DNA of 64,000 bases from Synchiropus splendidus (lineage: Eukaryota > Chordata > Actinopteri > Syngnathiformes > Callionymidae). The DNA is taken from positions 41,827,437 through 41,891,436 of the forward strand of contig NC_071334.1 of the NCBI RefSeq assembly GCF_027744825.2, given 5' to 3'. The first letter of the stretch is position 1. The number at the start of each line of letters is the position of its first letter. The notes under the pieces are model-generated. The model made no database searches and was not told where the DNA came from. It worked only from the letters and a program-made list of their open reading frames with translations. Position numbers and translations under genes: made by a program. Below, in pieces: positions 1 to 11,981 of the stretch.

Positions 1-1836
1 AAGTAGCATGGCTGTTGTCTAGCTTATGAAGGTGGGACAGAATTCTAGACTGTACAGTTGTTCATGTGTTTCCTGAGTCATTCTGCTTCATGCGATATGA
101 GACATACAGATTAAAAACCATACTCTACACATTTATTCCTGGTAAATAAGTCATGGCCGAAGCTGTGCTCAATCAACAAGAACCCAAGACATTCGTCTCA
201 CAGGAAATGCTCAATTATTTTCCAAAAATGACCAACCTAGTATGGGAAATACATTTAACATTGGCAGGCAATAAAAACGGAAGAGCAACTAATGCTAACT
301 TTTTAAGTGCATTTCCACACATACAACAGCATGTATTCAAGTGCTTCAAATGCGTTCGAACAATTTAGATTTTTCTTCAATACCTCTGGAACATCTTTGC
401 CTCAGGTGTGATGCAACATGTACAAGGCCCAAGAAATCCTCACTGATGAAACCCTTCAGGGAGTCACGAAATCCTTTGCTGGTTTCCACTGCACTTGTGG
501 ATCTGTCTGTCTGTCTTCATTTTTCAAAAGAACTATCAGTCTGGGCTGCCACACTCCCACCATAACCACAAATAAGAGCTAAGGGAACAAGCAGGAGCAA
601 GATTTTGGCTGTTGAGTTGGTCATTTAATGCAGTTAAAAATCATGAAATCATTGCTTCACCTGGTCAGTCTCTTTATGAGCTAGTTTTAGAGGAAGAGCA
701 TTACTTGACAAAAATCTAATGGCTCAGACAGGAGGGGCAAGACATTTTCAGAGTTCAAGTGCAAGAAATATTAATTTAGCCATACTTTATATATGTATGT
801 TCACTATCATTAAGCATGACACGTCCAACCTTCAGTGACATGGAATCAAATGTCACCATTACCGTTGACCTTTTCTTTATGGGGTCACTTTTGTCTGCAC
901 GAAGCTTGAGGAAAAAGCGGCAGAGAGCTTAGCAACAGAACCTGGCACATTTTTTTTTTTGCTCCCTGAAGAACAAAAACCTTCCAAACCTGAAATGGTT
1001 CTCATTTAATTGAAGGAGAAAGTAATAAAGTAGGACAATGGAGGTTTGTTTTGTTGTTGACATGTTTTTCCTCTCACTTCAATCAGATGCTGATAACAGT
1101 TAAAAATATTTCCATTGAAGGAAAACGCCTTTTGTAAAGATGAACTGAATAAATAGTGCTTAAATGATTAATGATTTTTTAAAGTAACCTTTAAAAGCAC
1201 AATTTACAAAGAGGGAATTTCAAAAAAAGCTGTTTTCGGTTTTATTTTGAAGAATCAAGTGTCAGCTCATTTGCACTTAATTACGTTTGTGCTGAATTAA
1301 TGGGCTAAATTGTTTTTCTTTCTACGTCCCATCCTCTCACATCCTTTTGACGATGTTAAAAATATATTCGTTTCTCATAAAACACTTCATTTTTACCATT
1401 ATTTTTTTCAATCCTGACAGAGGCTGAAGCTTTTCTTAGCCTCCTCCATATGTGAAGTTACATTGATTGAAAATGACAGGTGGATTCACAAACATATCTA
1501 TCACAGCAACATGTGCTGGAACTGACGACTAGAGAAAGCTGTCTACAGTAAAATGATTATTATGTCCGCAAATACAAAAGAATCAAGACAGTGGGCAAGA
1601 TGTCCACCTCATGAGAACAAACTCACCCAACAGACAACTATGACCTTTGACTTTGAGATCCTGATCCATAAACCTTCTGTCAAATGCATTGTTTTTTGCT
1701 TCTGTGAAGAAATGATCCATGCTAGATAATTACAAAAACAACCCTAATTCATTCCCACGAGACAATTTCTTGGCACATGACAGAGAGACATGCTTTTATC
1801 CACTAATGCAGATAAAAGTAATCTCAATCCAGTAAT
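1..1836. other. No gene seen; AT-rich unique-looking sequence
   Basis: Both strands hold only short open frames with no family signature. The sequence is AT-rich with scattered A and T runs. A block around 1225-1320 contains TTAATTA and ATTAATG homeodomain-type cores and could be a non-coding regulatory element, but only motif content supports that. I recognise no repeat in this stretch. Confidence 0.5.
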
Positions 1837-2275
1837 TTAAACAGCTGTTTCATGCAGGTGTGTTGCGGAGGACAGTTTGGAGACTAAGTTGGGGATCCCA
1901 GACTCTGAAGTTTGACATATGGACAGGAGCGACAGTGAAGGAACATGTTGGATGAATGATGTTGCTCTCTGAAACAAACAAACACTAACACGCACAGACT
2001 TGTTCCACCATCTTTGTGAGGTCCGCACTTTGCCATCACCTTTTCCCCAGCCTCTCACCCTGAACCTAACAATCCAAAACACATGGCTAAGCTTAACCAG
2101 GACTCAGAACCAAACTGAAACCCAATTCTAATGACCCAGTTAGTTTTAACCCTGAAATTGTGGCTTAACCTTGTTGAGGCCAGTAAAAATGTCTCCATAA
2201 TGCAAAATGTCCCCACAAGTAGGTGCGTTTCCATCAGCTGGTCCCCACAAGTATAGCCACGCACACACTTTATTC
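1837..2275 (-). repeat. GT-associated dispersed fish repeat, inverted copy
   Basis: On the minus strand this matches the block beside the GT microsatellite at 54.7-55.0 kb. Both read GTTTTGGAT(T/G)GTTAGGTTCA, then a G-rich AG(A/C)AGGCTGGG-like stretch, and both carry the CTGGTTAAG(C/G)TTAGCCAT and GGTTTCAGTTTG segments. The clearly alignable part is about 2020-2270; the left boundary is loose. Fish genomes contain many copies of a '(GT)n plus ggtcctcac...' repeat, and this looks like a diverged member. Unlike the 54-kb copy it has lost its GT tract. Both copies leave an open frame starting MFW(I/M)VRF, which is a by-product of the repeat and not a gene. Confidence 0.65.
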
Positions 2276-4540
2276 ATATCTTGAGTCTAAGTCATGACAT
2301 TGTCCTGTCTTATTCGCACTAATATTCCAATGCTATTTTAGCCTCATGATAGAATGTCTTATGGCAATCCATAGCGCTCCCCTTGTTTTCCTTCATTTTA
2401 GACTGATTTTAGTTTTACCTTCCAAGAAAACGAGAATCCAGATGAATCTTTAACTGGTCTCATCATGCACAAATACGATTCAGTGCAGATTTAATTTCAG
2501 CGGCATTTGTGTCCAGAGAATTCTCAGTGTACTCCAGATCAAATTTGCATTACATATGAGTAGCATATTCATCATTTAATTACATATGCTGTCCTACAAG
2601 TCATATAGATGCCAGTGGATTAGCCGCTCCAGAGTGTAACTAATTGGAACAAGTTAATCAGGAGTTTTCCCTCAAAGGATTCCCCGTCAGTTAATATAGG
2701 GGAATGTTCGACTCACGCGCTTCCTCTTCAATATGTTCCATTCACAATTGTGCGCTCTTTTCTGAGAAGCTCTTCATTCCTCCGCAGGAGGGACAGCAAA
2801 CATGCTTTTACAGGCACTCTTCGTGGCTAAGCTGTCTCTGGGTTCCTCTCAGCTTTTGTAATTTATACACAACAACCACACACTTAATGGGCCAGACACC
2901 GACTCTAAAGCGGAGGAGGCATCCAGTACGGAGCCATTTAGACTTCAAACAATGTGCCGTGGTCGCTGCCTCTCGGTTGCCTTTCAGAAAACAGTTTGAG
3001 GCTCAGACTGCGGTCTGAACGGAGATTGAGGCTGAGAGTCAGCACAGTGTCATTTCTGAGTGAATGTTCAGTCCCTATCTCTTATCAGAGCTGGCCTTGA
3101 GGAGGAATGTGAAACCTACCTGAGATCGAGGAGAGGCCCTCTCTGTATCCTGCTTTGTCCCAAGCTCTCCCTCTCCACCAGGATGACACACAATACCTTC
3201 CCCGCACTAACCTGTGGGACAATAGACAATAACAGGCAATAACTTTCACTACACCAGCACAATTACTGTACAAAGCCCTCAGTCTGCCCCCACCACTTCC
3301 AACACTGCCCCCAGAAAGTCTGACTGGAAAAGCGATAAAAAAATGACTTCTCTCTCTTGATTCCAGCGCAGCGTCTTCGCTGTTTGCTCCTCTTCCCTCC
3401 ATTTCTTTTCGGTGATAAGATACACAAGAGTGAGCGCAGTAGCAGAGTGCATGCTGGGATAATGTGGGGGCATGCTGCTAAGCACTTCCTGTCCATGGTG
3501 AACAGGACAAGCGTCGAATTGGAAGAAGAGATCATTTGCCACACCCTTCACAGTGAACTGTAGAGCATGAGGATGGCTATGATAGCCTTTAGAAGAATTA
3601 ACGTCTAGCACGCAAAGGACAGGTATTGTTTGGTGACCATACGTTTTTTCGATTAACTCGTGAAATGTTTACCTTTAAATGGACCAAGCTGGAATGGCCG
3701 CAAAGGGTTGGGGCTTTATTTTTTTATTTATCTGTTTGTTTGTTTTTTTAGTAAATGAAATGAGAGTGCCATGGAGAAACAACAGACATGCCAAGCAAAC
3801 ATATCTTGGATGATGATCCATACGGAGGTTGGGCATTTCTGAGCCTGTCAAGATCTTGTCCCGACTCTCATTGATATTGGGCTCATGACATAGACAACAA
3901 TTCAGTGGGTGCTTCGTGGCTTGAGAACGCATAGAGAATGTTGCGCGCCAGCTAAACTACTGATGACAATTTTCATGAGATTAACACTATTAAGTGTTGT
4001 CCGTCCAAACAACTTTACCTATCACGAGGAAGTGACAAACCAAGTTGGCTTTTCTGTCACCAGAGTTGATAACTACTTGACGTTTCAGTCTTGTTTCAGT
4101 AATCTGTGAGCTAGATGGGAAAAAATATTCTATTGTTCAAATTTATCACTGATGTGAATACACTAGTACTATTCGACAAGAATTATACAAATCTCTGCAC
4201 TGTCTCGTGTCGCTACCTCAATCCGCAGGGAGATCGACCTGCTATTCCAACCCCTTCATTTCTCCCAGGCTGCTGAGCAGCTGCTTTTTGATTGAAATTA
4301 TACCTTTTAAGTAATATGATGGACAATGTTCAGTAATGCATAATCTCACTGAGCCTGTTGTTCTGATTCATTTGTTGAATCATTGTATCATATTGCCACT
4401 GCTACTCGCTGATCTGCTGGCACTGATGAAGAGAATGTGTTTCTTATTGTGATATTAAGTGGTTTTTATGAAGTACTGCGCCTTCTTTCCAACAAGACTG
4501 AGTAACTGCAAACTAAATTGCCTTCTGGCATTAATTGCAT
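2276..4540. other. No gene seen; mostly unique-looking sequence
   Basis: Open frames of 60-110 codons exist on both strands between 2704 and 3611, but they overlap one another in different frames and show no known domain. No repeat is recognised apart from a T-rich run near 3718-3750. A motif-rich block at 2500-2700 is listed separately. Confidence 0.5.
2500..2700. promoter_or_regulatory. Candidate conserved non-coding block (octamer and homeodomain motifs)
   Basis: The block holds ATTTGCAT, the reverse complement of the POU octamer ATGCAAAT, at 2543-2550, two CATATG-type palindromes, and TTTAATTACATATG around 2575-2588. It has no repeat similarity elsewhere in the window and no coding potential. 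Dense POU/homeodomain words in otherwise unique DNA are typical of developmental enhancers. Without cross-species alignment this is only a suggestion. Confidence 0.25.
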
Positions 4541-4860
4541 GGCCTTTATTAGTTCCACAGTGGGGAAATTCAACATGCACAGCAGCCATTGACAACAAAG
4601 ACACTGACACATACCAAAGACATTAGAGATACACAACAACAAACATTAAAGGCATCCACAAAGCATCAGTAAACATAAAAAGTGAAGTCACCATCTATCA
4701 AACACCAAAAATAAATACATAATACACAAAATACTGTATATCAGCAAATGTCATGACAATAAGAATAAATTAATAAATAAATTACATATAAGTAGTTATA
4801 AGTAAATAGAGAATACATAGATCATAATGAGTTGTATAAATAAAAATGTATAAATAGTAG
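4541..4860 (-). repeat. LINE 3' end, Rex1/L2-like (copy K1)
   Basis: Read on the minus strand, this is the 3' terminal part of a non-LTR retrotransposon family seen four more times here (19.1, 22.9, 35.5 and 40.1 kb). Shared words include GTCATTGGCTGC-like and GAATTTCCCCACTGTGG sequence followed by TAATAAA. The terminal block includes a small CC(C/A)AC-type hairpin at about 4553-4567. Upstream (higher coordinates) is a long A/T-rich 3'UTR with ATAAATA words, also seen in the 22.9-kb copy. Assignment to a Rex1/Babar- or L2-like clade is from general resemblance to fish LINE tails. Confidence 0.6.
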
Positions 4861-5180
4861 TGGTGGGACTTTAACGAGTTAATGGTAATTAATTAATCGT
4901 AATTAATGTGTTGAAATAATTTAATCGCATTTAATCGATTAATTTTAATTTTATTTTATTTATCAGTTTTCTCAGACAGACAGACAGAAGTGCAGTAGTT
5001 CCTGGTGCACTGATCACACTGATGCACAAGACACGTGGCAGCTAGGATGATAACAATGACAACAAACATGGAGGAATCTCTGAACAAAAACAAACAGACT
5101 GCTTTTGTTTGCTTTTGTTCAGGGATTCCTTCATGTTTGCTGTCGTTGGATCATTTTCGCGACACAATGGACAGGGTTAT
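4861..5180 (+). mobile_element. Non-autonomous TAATTAATCG-type repeat with internal hairpin (copy D1)
   Basis: The left end is a TTAATCGATTAAT-rich terminal stretch typical of abundant fish hAT-type non-autonomous elements. An internal block, including GCACTGATCACACTGATGCA, is shared with an inverted copy at 13.76-14.0 kb. Residues 5051-5096 and 5106-5152 form a long imperfect hairpin, with arms based on CAAACATGGAGGAATC against GATTCCTTCATGTTTG. The region ends beside a short AAT microsatellite. No transposase is encoded. Confidence 0.6.
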
Positions 5181-5202
5181 AATAATAATAATAATAATAA
5201 TG
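5178..5202. repeat. (AAT)n microsatellite
   Basis: About eight AAT/ATA units in a row directly follow the right end of the D1 repeat. Confidence 0.9.
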
Positions 5203-5929
5203 TTAAAGTAGTCTGAAATTGCAATATTTAATAGTGGGCAGTGAACTCTTCGTTTCTATTCTGTTACTCTAAGAAATCCAGTCATTGTATACAGATAAAC
5301 ATGATCCTAGTCCAAACCCATCCAAGCTGGTACCCCTCTCCTCCAGCCCAGTATGGTGCGGTTAGCACAGGGAGCTGATCACTTTACTCACTCCATCAGC
5401 CAGTATTGCATCATATGTGTTGACATCAACATTGTTTGTCAATGCAACAAAACTGAAAGCGATATGGTCTCACATCGGTGCAGTGTCATACAAGCATCCT
5501 CGCGTGGCTTCCTCCACTTCATTACAGGATATCCGTAACTCATTCTGTCATTATTAATGACAGGACCCACTGCTAAAAGCATGTCCACTGTTAATAATCA
5601 GAGGGCATGTCTGTTAAATATCAGATTCCTCCTCCTAAATTGTGGGCAGTTCGGCCCCGCAGTCTCATCTGTCACTGGAAATGTCATCACTTTATTCTCT
5701 TGTTGGCGACCATGACAGGCCCCACTTTGAGCTCTGCTTTATCTCCTTTTCCTTCCATTCTCCCGGCCACAAAGATTCCCCGCTCTCGCTTTTTTCCAAC
5801 ACTGACGGCTGTATCCGCTTTCCACACGTGGCGAATGATTGCCAGGGTGAAGGTATTTTCTGTTTCAATCTTGCATTTTCCCAAGGGAGAACAAAAAGTG
5901 GGAGACAAGCTTTCTGCAGCTGGTTTCAC

Positions 5930-6130
5930 TGAGAAAATGGTTCAGAATTGCCTCATTCCAGGGCAGATTAGGGAATGCATACAATCCCTTGCTAAGTGCT
6001 ATTGTGCGCCACAATTTGGCCATTATACTTTGTCTTTTCCATTTAGAGAACCCCTACCCAATTAAAGTAATACAGCCCTTCCAATACCTGCTCCCAATTA
6101 AAAGGGGCGGCATTACCTGCCTTGATAGAG
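5930..6130. promoter_or_regulatory. Candidate non-coding regulatory block with paired CCCAATTAAA
   Basis: CCCAATTAAA occurs twice, at 6057-6066 and 6093-6102, the second running into a GC-box-like AAGGGGCGG. The flanks contain CACAATTTGGCCATTATAC and other non-repetitive motifs. This spacing resembles homeodomain-rich enhancers. Support is motif content only. Confidence 0.25.
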
Positions 6131-6632
6131 CCGACCGCGACTCCTCGACACTCACTTGCATTCATTAGGTCTATTCAACGTGACGGAGCTGATGACAACG
6201 ATTCAAGTCTCGCTCCCTTCCTCCCTCCCCCTTGCCACTCTTGCCTTTCCCCCCTTGTACAGACTCTTTCTCTCTTTATGTGTCCTGGCCTTTTCCCCTG
6301 TCAGCCCTCTCAAGAGGAGAAATGCCTGCCGCTCACTCTGAGGACCCGCGATTGGCTGGGGAACAGAAGAACAGGGATCTCAAACAATTTTTTTCAACCC
6401 TGTTTTTCTTCCTTTGACTTTCTTTGTTTCCCATGTAGCCAGCTTTTCATTTTTCTTCTACCGTGCCTTTTCCCAAAGCCTCAGTCAGGGCTGCTCGGTT
6501 GGCACCACCAAGCGACATAGAGAGATTCATACTTCTTTCTACTGACATATCGTTTTGGACTCTTTGAGGATAGTAAATTACAAAGATCAGGCCACATATA
6601 TTGAGGCAAAGAATGCGCCCTTTATTCCACCA

Positions 6633-6714
6633 ATGGTGCAAATAATGAAAATGAAATAAATAAATAAAATAAAATGGTGCAAATAATGAAAATGAAATAA
6701 ATAAATAAAATAAA
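6633..6714. repeat. Exact 41-bp tandem duplication
   Basis: Two perfect adjacent copies of a 41-bp unit beginning ATGGTGCAAATAATG and ending in AATAAA-type repeats (6633-6673 and 6674-6714). The absence of mismatches suggests a recent slippage or duplication event. Confidence 0.9.
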
Positions 6715-7473
6715 AAATGTTAGATTGGACATCAGGGGGGACTGGGTTATTAGACTCATGGCGAGAGGCATTCTTGATAAAAAGCATCAATAAACATCCA
6801 ACATAAATGTATCACTTTCAAAGCACCCTCTTAATCTTGCTTTTTTATACCTACAAATTACTCCGTTCTCACTACGGTTCACCACATATTTACGGTTAAA
6901 AATGTTTCCCTGGTCCCTTGATCCTGTTTTATGTTGAGACAATATAGACAATAGGAACTACTTCGTTCCCTTGGTTTATGTGACCTTTGAGGACCAAGAT
7001 GCCCAGAGCAGTGGATTCTTCACCAACTACACACCCTAAAGCAGATTTCAAAGCCGCCCTAATTTCACCATTAGATGGCCTTTGTTCTGTGAAGCCTGAA
7101 ATACAAAACTTTATAGACAATGACGAGACAAATGACAATGTCCAAATACATGCTATGCACACAACTGCAGCAGTTAATAACAATAAAATCAACAAATAAC
7201 CAGCAAGCCTCTGATATGTTTGTGTGGTGTTATGTCTCCACATGAAGCTAGTGTGAAAATGGAGAAAGGAGCTATAAAAGCTTTCACTTTCAAGCATCTG
7301 AATATCATCTCGGTGGCCAAAGCCAGATGATGTTCATGAATCATTCATTTCATATTTAAAAAAGGACTAAGCACTTCAGTAGATCAGGCTACTTTTTTGT
7401 GCATCTATACTTGTCAAAAAGCAACTCACATCAACACAGAAAGGTTCTCGGTTTAAATTCCGACTTACCTACC

Positions 7474-7795
7474 ATACATACATCTTTCAGCTGACGTGCT
7501 GCGGGAAGTGCTGGAGCCTCTGCCAGTGGTTATTGGGTGAGAGGAATAGAGGAATGCACCCACATCTAGGGGCAATTTCAGAGTGTCCAGTTAACCTAGT
7601 CGGCATGTATTAGGCCTGTGGGAGGAAACTGGAGTAACCGGAGAATACCCACACAGCCACAGGGAGAACATGCCAGCTCCATGAAGAAGAGCTGGATTCT
7701 TACCCTGAGCCTTTTTGTTGAGAGGCAGCAGTAATAACCATGGTGAAACAGTGTTCTGCCCACTTACTTACCATTTCATCATAATTTTAGCAGCA
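7474..7795 (-). mobile_element. tRNA-headed SINE with L2-type tail, diverged, minus strand
   Basis: On the minus strand the order is as follows. A tRNA-like head has an A box TGGTTATTACTG and a B-box remnant GGGTAAGAATCC (about 7700-7760). Next come GTTCTCCCTGTGGCTGTGTG and TTTCCTCCCACAGGCCTAA, then AAATTGCCCCTAGATGTG, then a CTCCAGCA...GATGTATGTATGG tail. The same order is present in the better-preserved SINE at 19.25-19.58 kb. Divergence from that copy indicates an old insertion. The A and B boxes are degraded, so transcription by Pol III is unlikely. Confidence 0.8.
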
Positions 7796-9041
7796 CAAAT
7801 GTTTATTTAATGCTTGTTAATTTATAGGAAGGTGCGATGCAAATTTTGGCATAACAAAGAATCTGACCAATCAAATTTTCTTGGTGAAGGTCTGCCTTTC
7901 TTTCTTTCAGCCATGGCAGAAGGCTCTTACTCAAGTTTGATGTGTCAAGTCATGCAGGCTGTTTGCTGGCATTGTTGTTCAGTGTCCCTGCTTTAGAAGT
8001 TAAATAGCTGATGATGTTGCTGATGGCCACATTGTCGAGCAGCTTGAGATCTGAACTCACCAGTGAATCCTTCAGAAAGACGTCATACTACACATTGTTT
8101 GTAGGTTATGTTTTGACATCATGCAGGAAAAGCAGGAATATAAGACGCAATAAAGAGTTAAACAAGTATATCACAATCAGTTACAACTGAAGTCATGGCA
8201 CAAGTGTGCCTGTGAGGACAGTAAATATTGTTGTGTTGATATTCATCTCTACTCTGACAACATGTATGTATCCAATTAACTTGCAAAGGCAGCAAGGAAA
8301 GGAAGCCAGATGACAGAGAAAGATAAAAGATGCTAAACTGAGACCACATGGTCGCATAGTGACCAGAGGCAATTTGTAGAGACCGTATAAGTTCAGCCAT
8401 GGTGTGTTATGTAGATCTCTCAGAGTCCAAAAGAATACACAGCAGCAACAGCTTGATTTAAACCGATGTTAAACATTTTTCAGAGCGAATTAGTGGAAGC
8501 TCTTGTGTTGCTCTATCTCATCAGTTTGTCGAATGAAATGCCAGTTGTGTCAGCACAGCTTTACAGGCAATTCGACAAGAGCGCTATTATCTAGTCTTGA
8601 CAAACTCTTGACTTTTTTGCTCATCGCCTCGTCATAACTCAAGTGCTCAACTATAGGCAACTTGTGTTTCTGAGAAAGCTGTAACAGTTTGTTTCACTTG
8701 AAGACAGAAGTCAACATAGCAAAAACTGTCTCTCAGGTTTCCAGTGATTTCCAGTGATTTGTGTATTACACAGCAAATATGTACAGGTTGCTTGTTCAGA
8801 GTTCCATACTGAAGGTCAATACCCAACCCTGTAACCTAAAAAAAACAAACATTATAATCACAATTGTATAGAATTAAAAGTTAATTTGCTTCAATATGTA
8901 ACTACTTTCTGAGTCAGAAGCAACAAACATCTGCCGTCTTCAGCCACTAAGATGAGTGCCGACACTCACCTCAGCTATCTTTGAATTAACATAGACAAAA
9001 GAGTGGTGACCCCTTAAAACGGACAAGGCACACCTAACTAA

Positions 9042-9099
9042 TCAACCTGGTCCCAGTGACATCACTCCCGGATCTACCAAGCCTGTAGGACCAGGTTGA
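9042..9099. other. 12-bp perfect inverted repeat
   Basis: TCAACCTGGTCC (9042-9053) pairs exactly with GGACCAGGTTGA (9088-9099) across a 34-base loop. A second short hairpin follows about 60 bases later. It could be a remnant of a foldback element or an RNA-level hairpin; nothing else supports function. Confidence 0.6.
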
Positions 9100-9637
9100 G
9101 CCGCATCCGTTTACTGTGGATACAAAGCGGCAATTTATCACTATAAGCAGACGGTAACCTGGGGGCGTAGCCCCCGGCAGAATTATTTAGCCCTCTCACT
9201 GTCTGTGAAGTGCCTTTCCTTGTTTAAAAAGACAGGCAGCCTGCGAGACCCCAGGCTCTCAAATCACCATTCTGAAATGCTGTGCTACTATTGGCTCATT
9301 GAGAGCCACAGAAACCCACTGCTCTGCATATAGTTTCCCATTCTTTTTTTCTCAAAATGAAGGTCATGCAGTTGATTACATCAAAATAAACCTCTGGGCT
9401 GTGGTACACAAGCCACGGCCGTCAGAGAAACATGTCACATGCATGCTATTACAATCCTTTATAGTAAAGATATGATTACAACCCACTTCCTGCCAGTGTG
9501 TAACCAGCACATTGCATCAGTGTCTCGCCTGCCAAAAACACCATTGACCCGTCACGGCCCAGCGAATGCCTCACTGGCAGCGGAAACACCACAATTTAAC
9601 TTTTATATCAGAAGGGATGATGGGGCCGGCTCCAGAG

Positions 9638-9659
9638 AAAAAAAAAAAAAAAAAAAAAA
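9638..9659. repeat. A22 homopolymer
   Basis: An uninterrupted run of 22 A residues. No retroposed gene is recognised upstream, so it cannot be tied to a processed pseudogene. Confidence 0.9.
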
Positions 9660-11348
9660 GACCCATGATTTACTTTCCTTCCAGCACCTCGAAGCCGATC
9701 CACTGTGTCTAAGAAAGTGTGTGGACATTGTAAGGGCAACTTTCTAGTACATTAGCCAGCACAAATTCAGAGGGAACAAAAGAGAGACAGCGGAGAGAAC
9801 TCCCCCTCTTCCTCCTCTATTTCATCAGCCCACTTTTTTTCTTTATCTGGATCAGTTGAGAAAGTGCAGCCGTATCTTGCTGCCCCATCCAAGGTGTCTC
9901 CTTTCCTTGGCTCCTGTACTTGGGGGAATAATTAATCGGGCTAACAGGTAAGAGATACCGAGACGTGGCATAAGAGCAGCTTTCAGAGCTTTGTGTGTGT
10001 GGGGTTTCCACGCTGAAATAGATCCGCTCACCACTCAGAGAGGCTTTCACCTAAGGAGCTGTTGAGAAGGGGAGGCAGCTGTGAGCGGATTTCACCAGAC
10101 AGCTATAGCGACGGCCCCTCTCAGACCCCTCACCTGGTTCCTGCCCTCTTCAACCCCATCTCTGCTTCCTCCATTGCCATCAGATCTTCTTTTCAATCCT
10201 CCTGGCGTGAGAGAATTGCAACCATCAAGCGAAGGTGGAGGGTTCTTGTCCACTTCCTGTGATTCCACCCTGCTATTATGATCTCTTTAGGCGTGATTTA
10301 CACAGGGCAACATGACGTTGCTAGGTGACAAAATTACTGTCACTGTTTTTGTCGGACGAATCACAGATAAAAATTTAACTCTCTCCTTGGAGTGACTCAA
10401 GACTGACAGCTGTCTGAGCTCCAAACCCTCAATCTATAAAAATAGAACGTCACAAAAGACGTCATAAAGCAAAGTTCAACGAAATAAGTCATAGCAGCAC
10501 TTTCTCTCATCTGGATATCTGCGGTCAGACATTCAAAAGAGTCAGTCTGACCTGCAGTGTCCTGCTATATGACTTCTATCTATAAACAGTATACATGCAG
10601 TCTAACAGTATTTCCCACTCTGAGGTCACTTTGTCTGTTAATAACAGGGACATGTCACTTTTCACCATTTGTGTTTTTTTTCTCTGAAACACCTGCAGAC
10701 ACACAATGTGTCTGCTTGTCCCAAATCAGGAGTCAATTCATCCTTCACTAACAACGAGTGCATGCTTCTCACAAAGACACTTGGCTTTCCTTCCTCATTG
10801 CTGTCATCCAGCATCTGAATGGATCCAGCTACTCAGAGCGCTACATTGAACACAATCAATATTTCACACCAGTATATTGACATTTTGTATTTTATTGTAT
10901 GATTACTTTGAATCTAGTCGAGCGTATGAACATTGCAGTTAACAGCAGCAGCCAATTACAAAACTGCTTTAAAGTACTAGGGATGTGTCTCCATTGCAAT
11001 AGTTCCCACATTCACATCTTCCTTGATCAATAGTTCACATTTATATTTTCCAGTTGTTGGACACCATGAGATCCGTCCTTTCAACCTTTTTGTTGGTCAC
11101 TAAATCAGTAAGTAATATGGTAATATAATGTTATGGCAATTGCTATTTAAAACAATTCTACATTTTATTTTGAGCCAACTTTACTCAGTCCAAGCTCTAA
11201 TGTGGGCCACATAAAATGGCATGGTAGTCCTAATGTGGCTGCCAGGCCTTTTACACAAGAAGTATGTATGAGAAACCAGCACCACTGCCTCATGGAAAGT
11301 AACTGCTATTTCTACTTCCTTTGCTACACAAACTGCACTTCATGAGAC

Positions 11349-11981
11349 GTAATAATCAAGGTTATGATATTGAATGAAAACTAACAAAAAAGGAAAAGTA
11401 CTGAACTACTACGACTAGTACTGAAATAAAAATACTTGTGAAAAATTGTCATAAGATGATCACTAATTAAAACGCCATCGTCTGTTGACAAACCTAATCG
11501 AAAAGAACTAAAATTATACCAAATTTTATAAAATTATACCAATTGTCCTTCGTTTTCATCTTTTTTAATTTCACAGAGAAGTGTAAAAAATCTGTTTTGG
11601 CTTGGCAGGTTTTACAGTTGGCCAGGTGTGGCATGTCAAGTCTGTGATGCCACTAGTGTTAATGACCTGACAACAAACTTAATGCATTTGTTTTACATGG
11701 TGTCTTTGGTTGAGGTTTCATGACTGACCATTTCTGTGACCTGTTTCAGTCATCATCATTGTCATCTTGTATCAATAGCTCATAGTGAAAAAATAAACTA
11801 AACTAAATAAAAAAACTAATGAAAACTAAACTGAAACTAAGTATTTTTCAAAAACTCAAACTAATTGACCTAGCCAAACCACTTTAAAAACGAATTAAAA
11901 TGAACTGAACTTGAAAGACAAAAAAAAAAAAAAAACGGCAACTAACGAAAAATCCCAAACTAGTATAACCTTGGTAATAAG
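11349..11981. mobile_element. MITE with 8-bp target duplication (hAT-like)
   Basis: The element runs from CAAGGTTAT at 11357 to ATAACCTTG at 11973, so its ends are perfect 9-bp inverted repeats within longer imperfect ones (AATGAAAACTAAC near the left end against a GTTAG-containing right end). The flanks are GTAATAAT (11349-11356) and GTAATAAG (11974-11981), a 7/8 match, as expected for an 8-bp hAT-type target-site duplication. The interior is A-rich with repeated AACTAAAACTAA-type words and encodes nothing. It is the best-delimited non-autonomous DNA transposon in the window. Confidence 0.85.

Larger units (their letters stand above)
5203..7473. other. No gene seen; includes long chance frames
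   Basis: The longest open frames (5607-6065 and 6122-6520, plus strand) show no signal peptide, domain or splice context, and they overlap other frames. The stretch is less AT-rich than its neighbours. It contains the candidate regulatory block at 5930-6130 and a 41-bp tandem duplication at 6633-6714, listed separately. No transposon sequence is recognised. Confidence 0.45.
7796..11348. other. No gene seen; unique-looking sequence with small structures
   Basis: Open frames here are short and unrecognised. Visible structures are an inverted repeat at 9042-9099, a GGGGGC/GCCCCC hairpin at about 9160-9175, an uninterrupted A22 tract at 9638-9659, and a short tandem CCAGTGATTT pair near 8740-8762. 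The stretch 9430-9620 is rich in mixed transcription-factor-like words and unique in the window. Nothing identifies a transposon. Confidence 0.45.

Noticed and set aside
1837..2082. 81-codon frame beginning MFWIVRF on the minus strand, similar to one beginning MFWMVRF at 54919 on the plus strand
   Set aside because: The similarity comes from both lying in copies of the same GT-associated dispersed repeat; the frames diverge after about 15 residues.
5607..6065. 152-codon open frame on the plus strand
   Set aside because: No domain, no signal sequence, low-complexity Ser/Pro/Phe-rich composition, overlapping frames on both strands and no splice or promoter context; length is compatible with chance in less AT-rich DNA.
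6122..6520. 132-codon open frame on the plus strand
   Set aside because: C/T-rich strand bias produces a Pro/Ser/Leu-rich product with no family signature; overlapping frames of similar length exist.
9160..9175. GGGGGC/GCCCCC hairpin as a terminator
   Set aside because: Rho-independent terminators do not apply in this genome and no U-tract follows.
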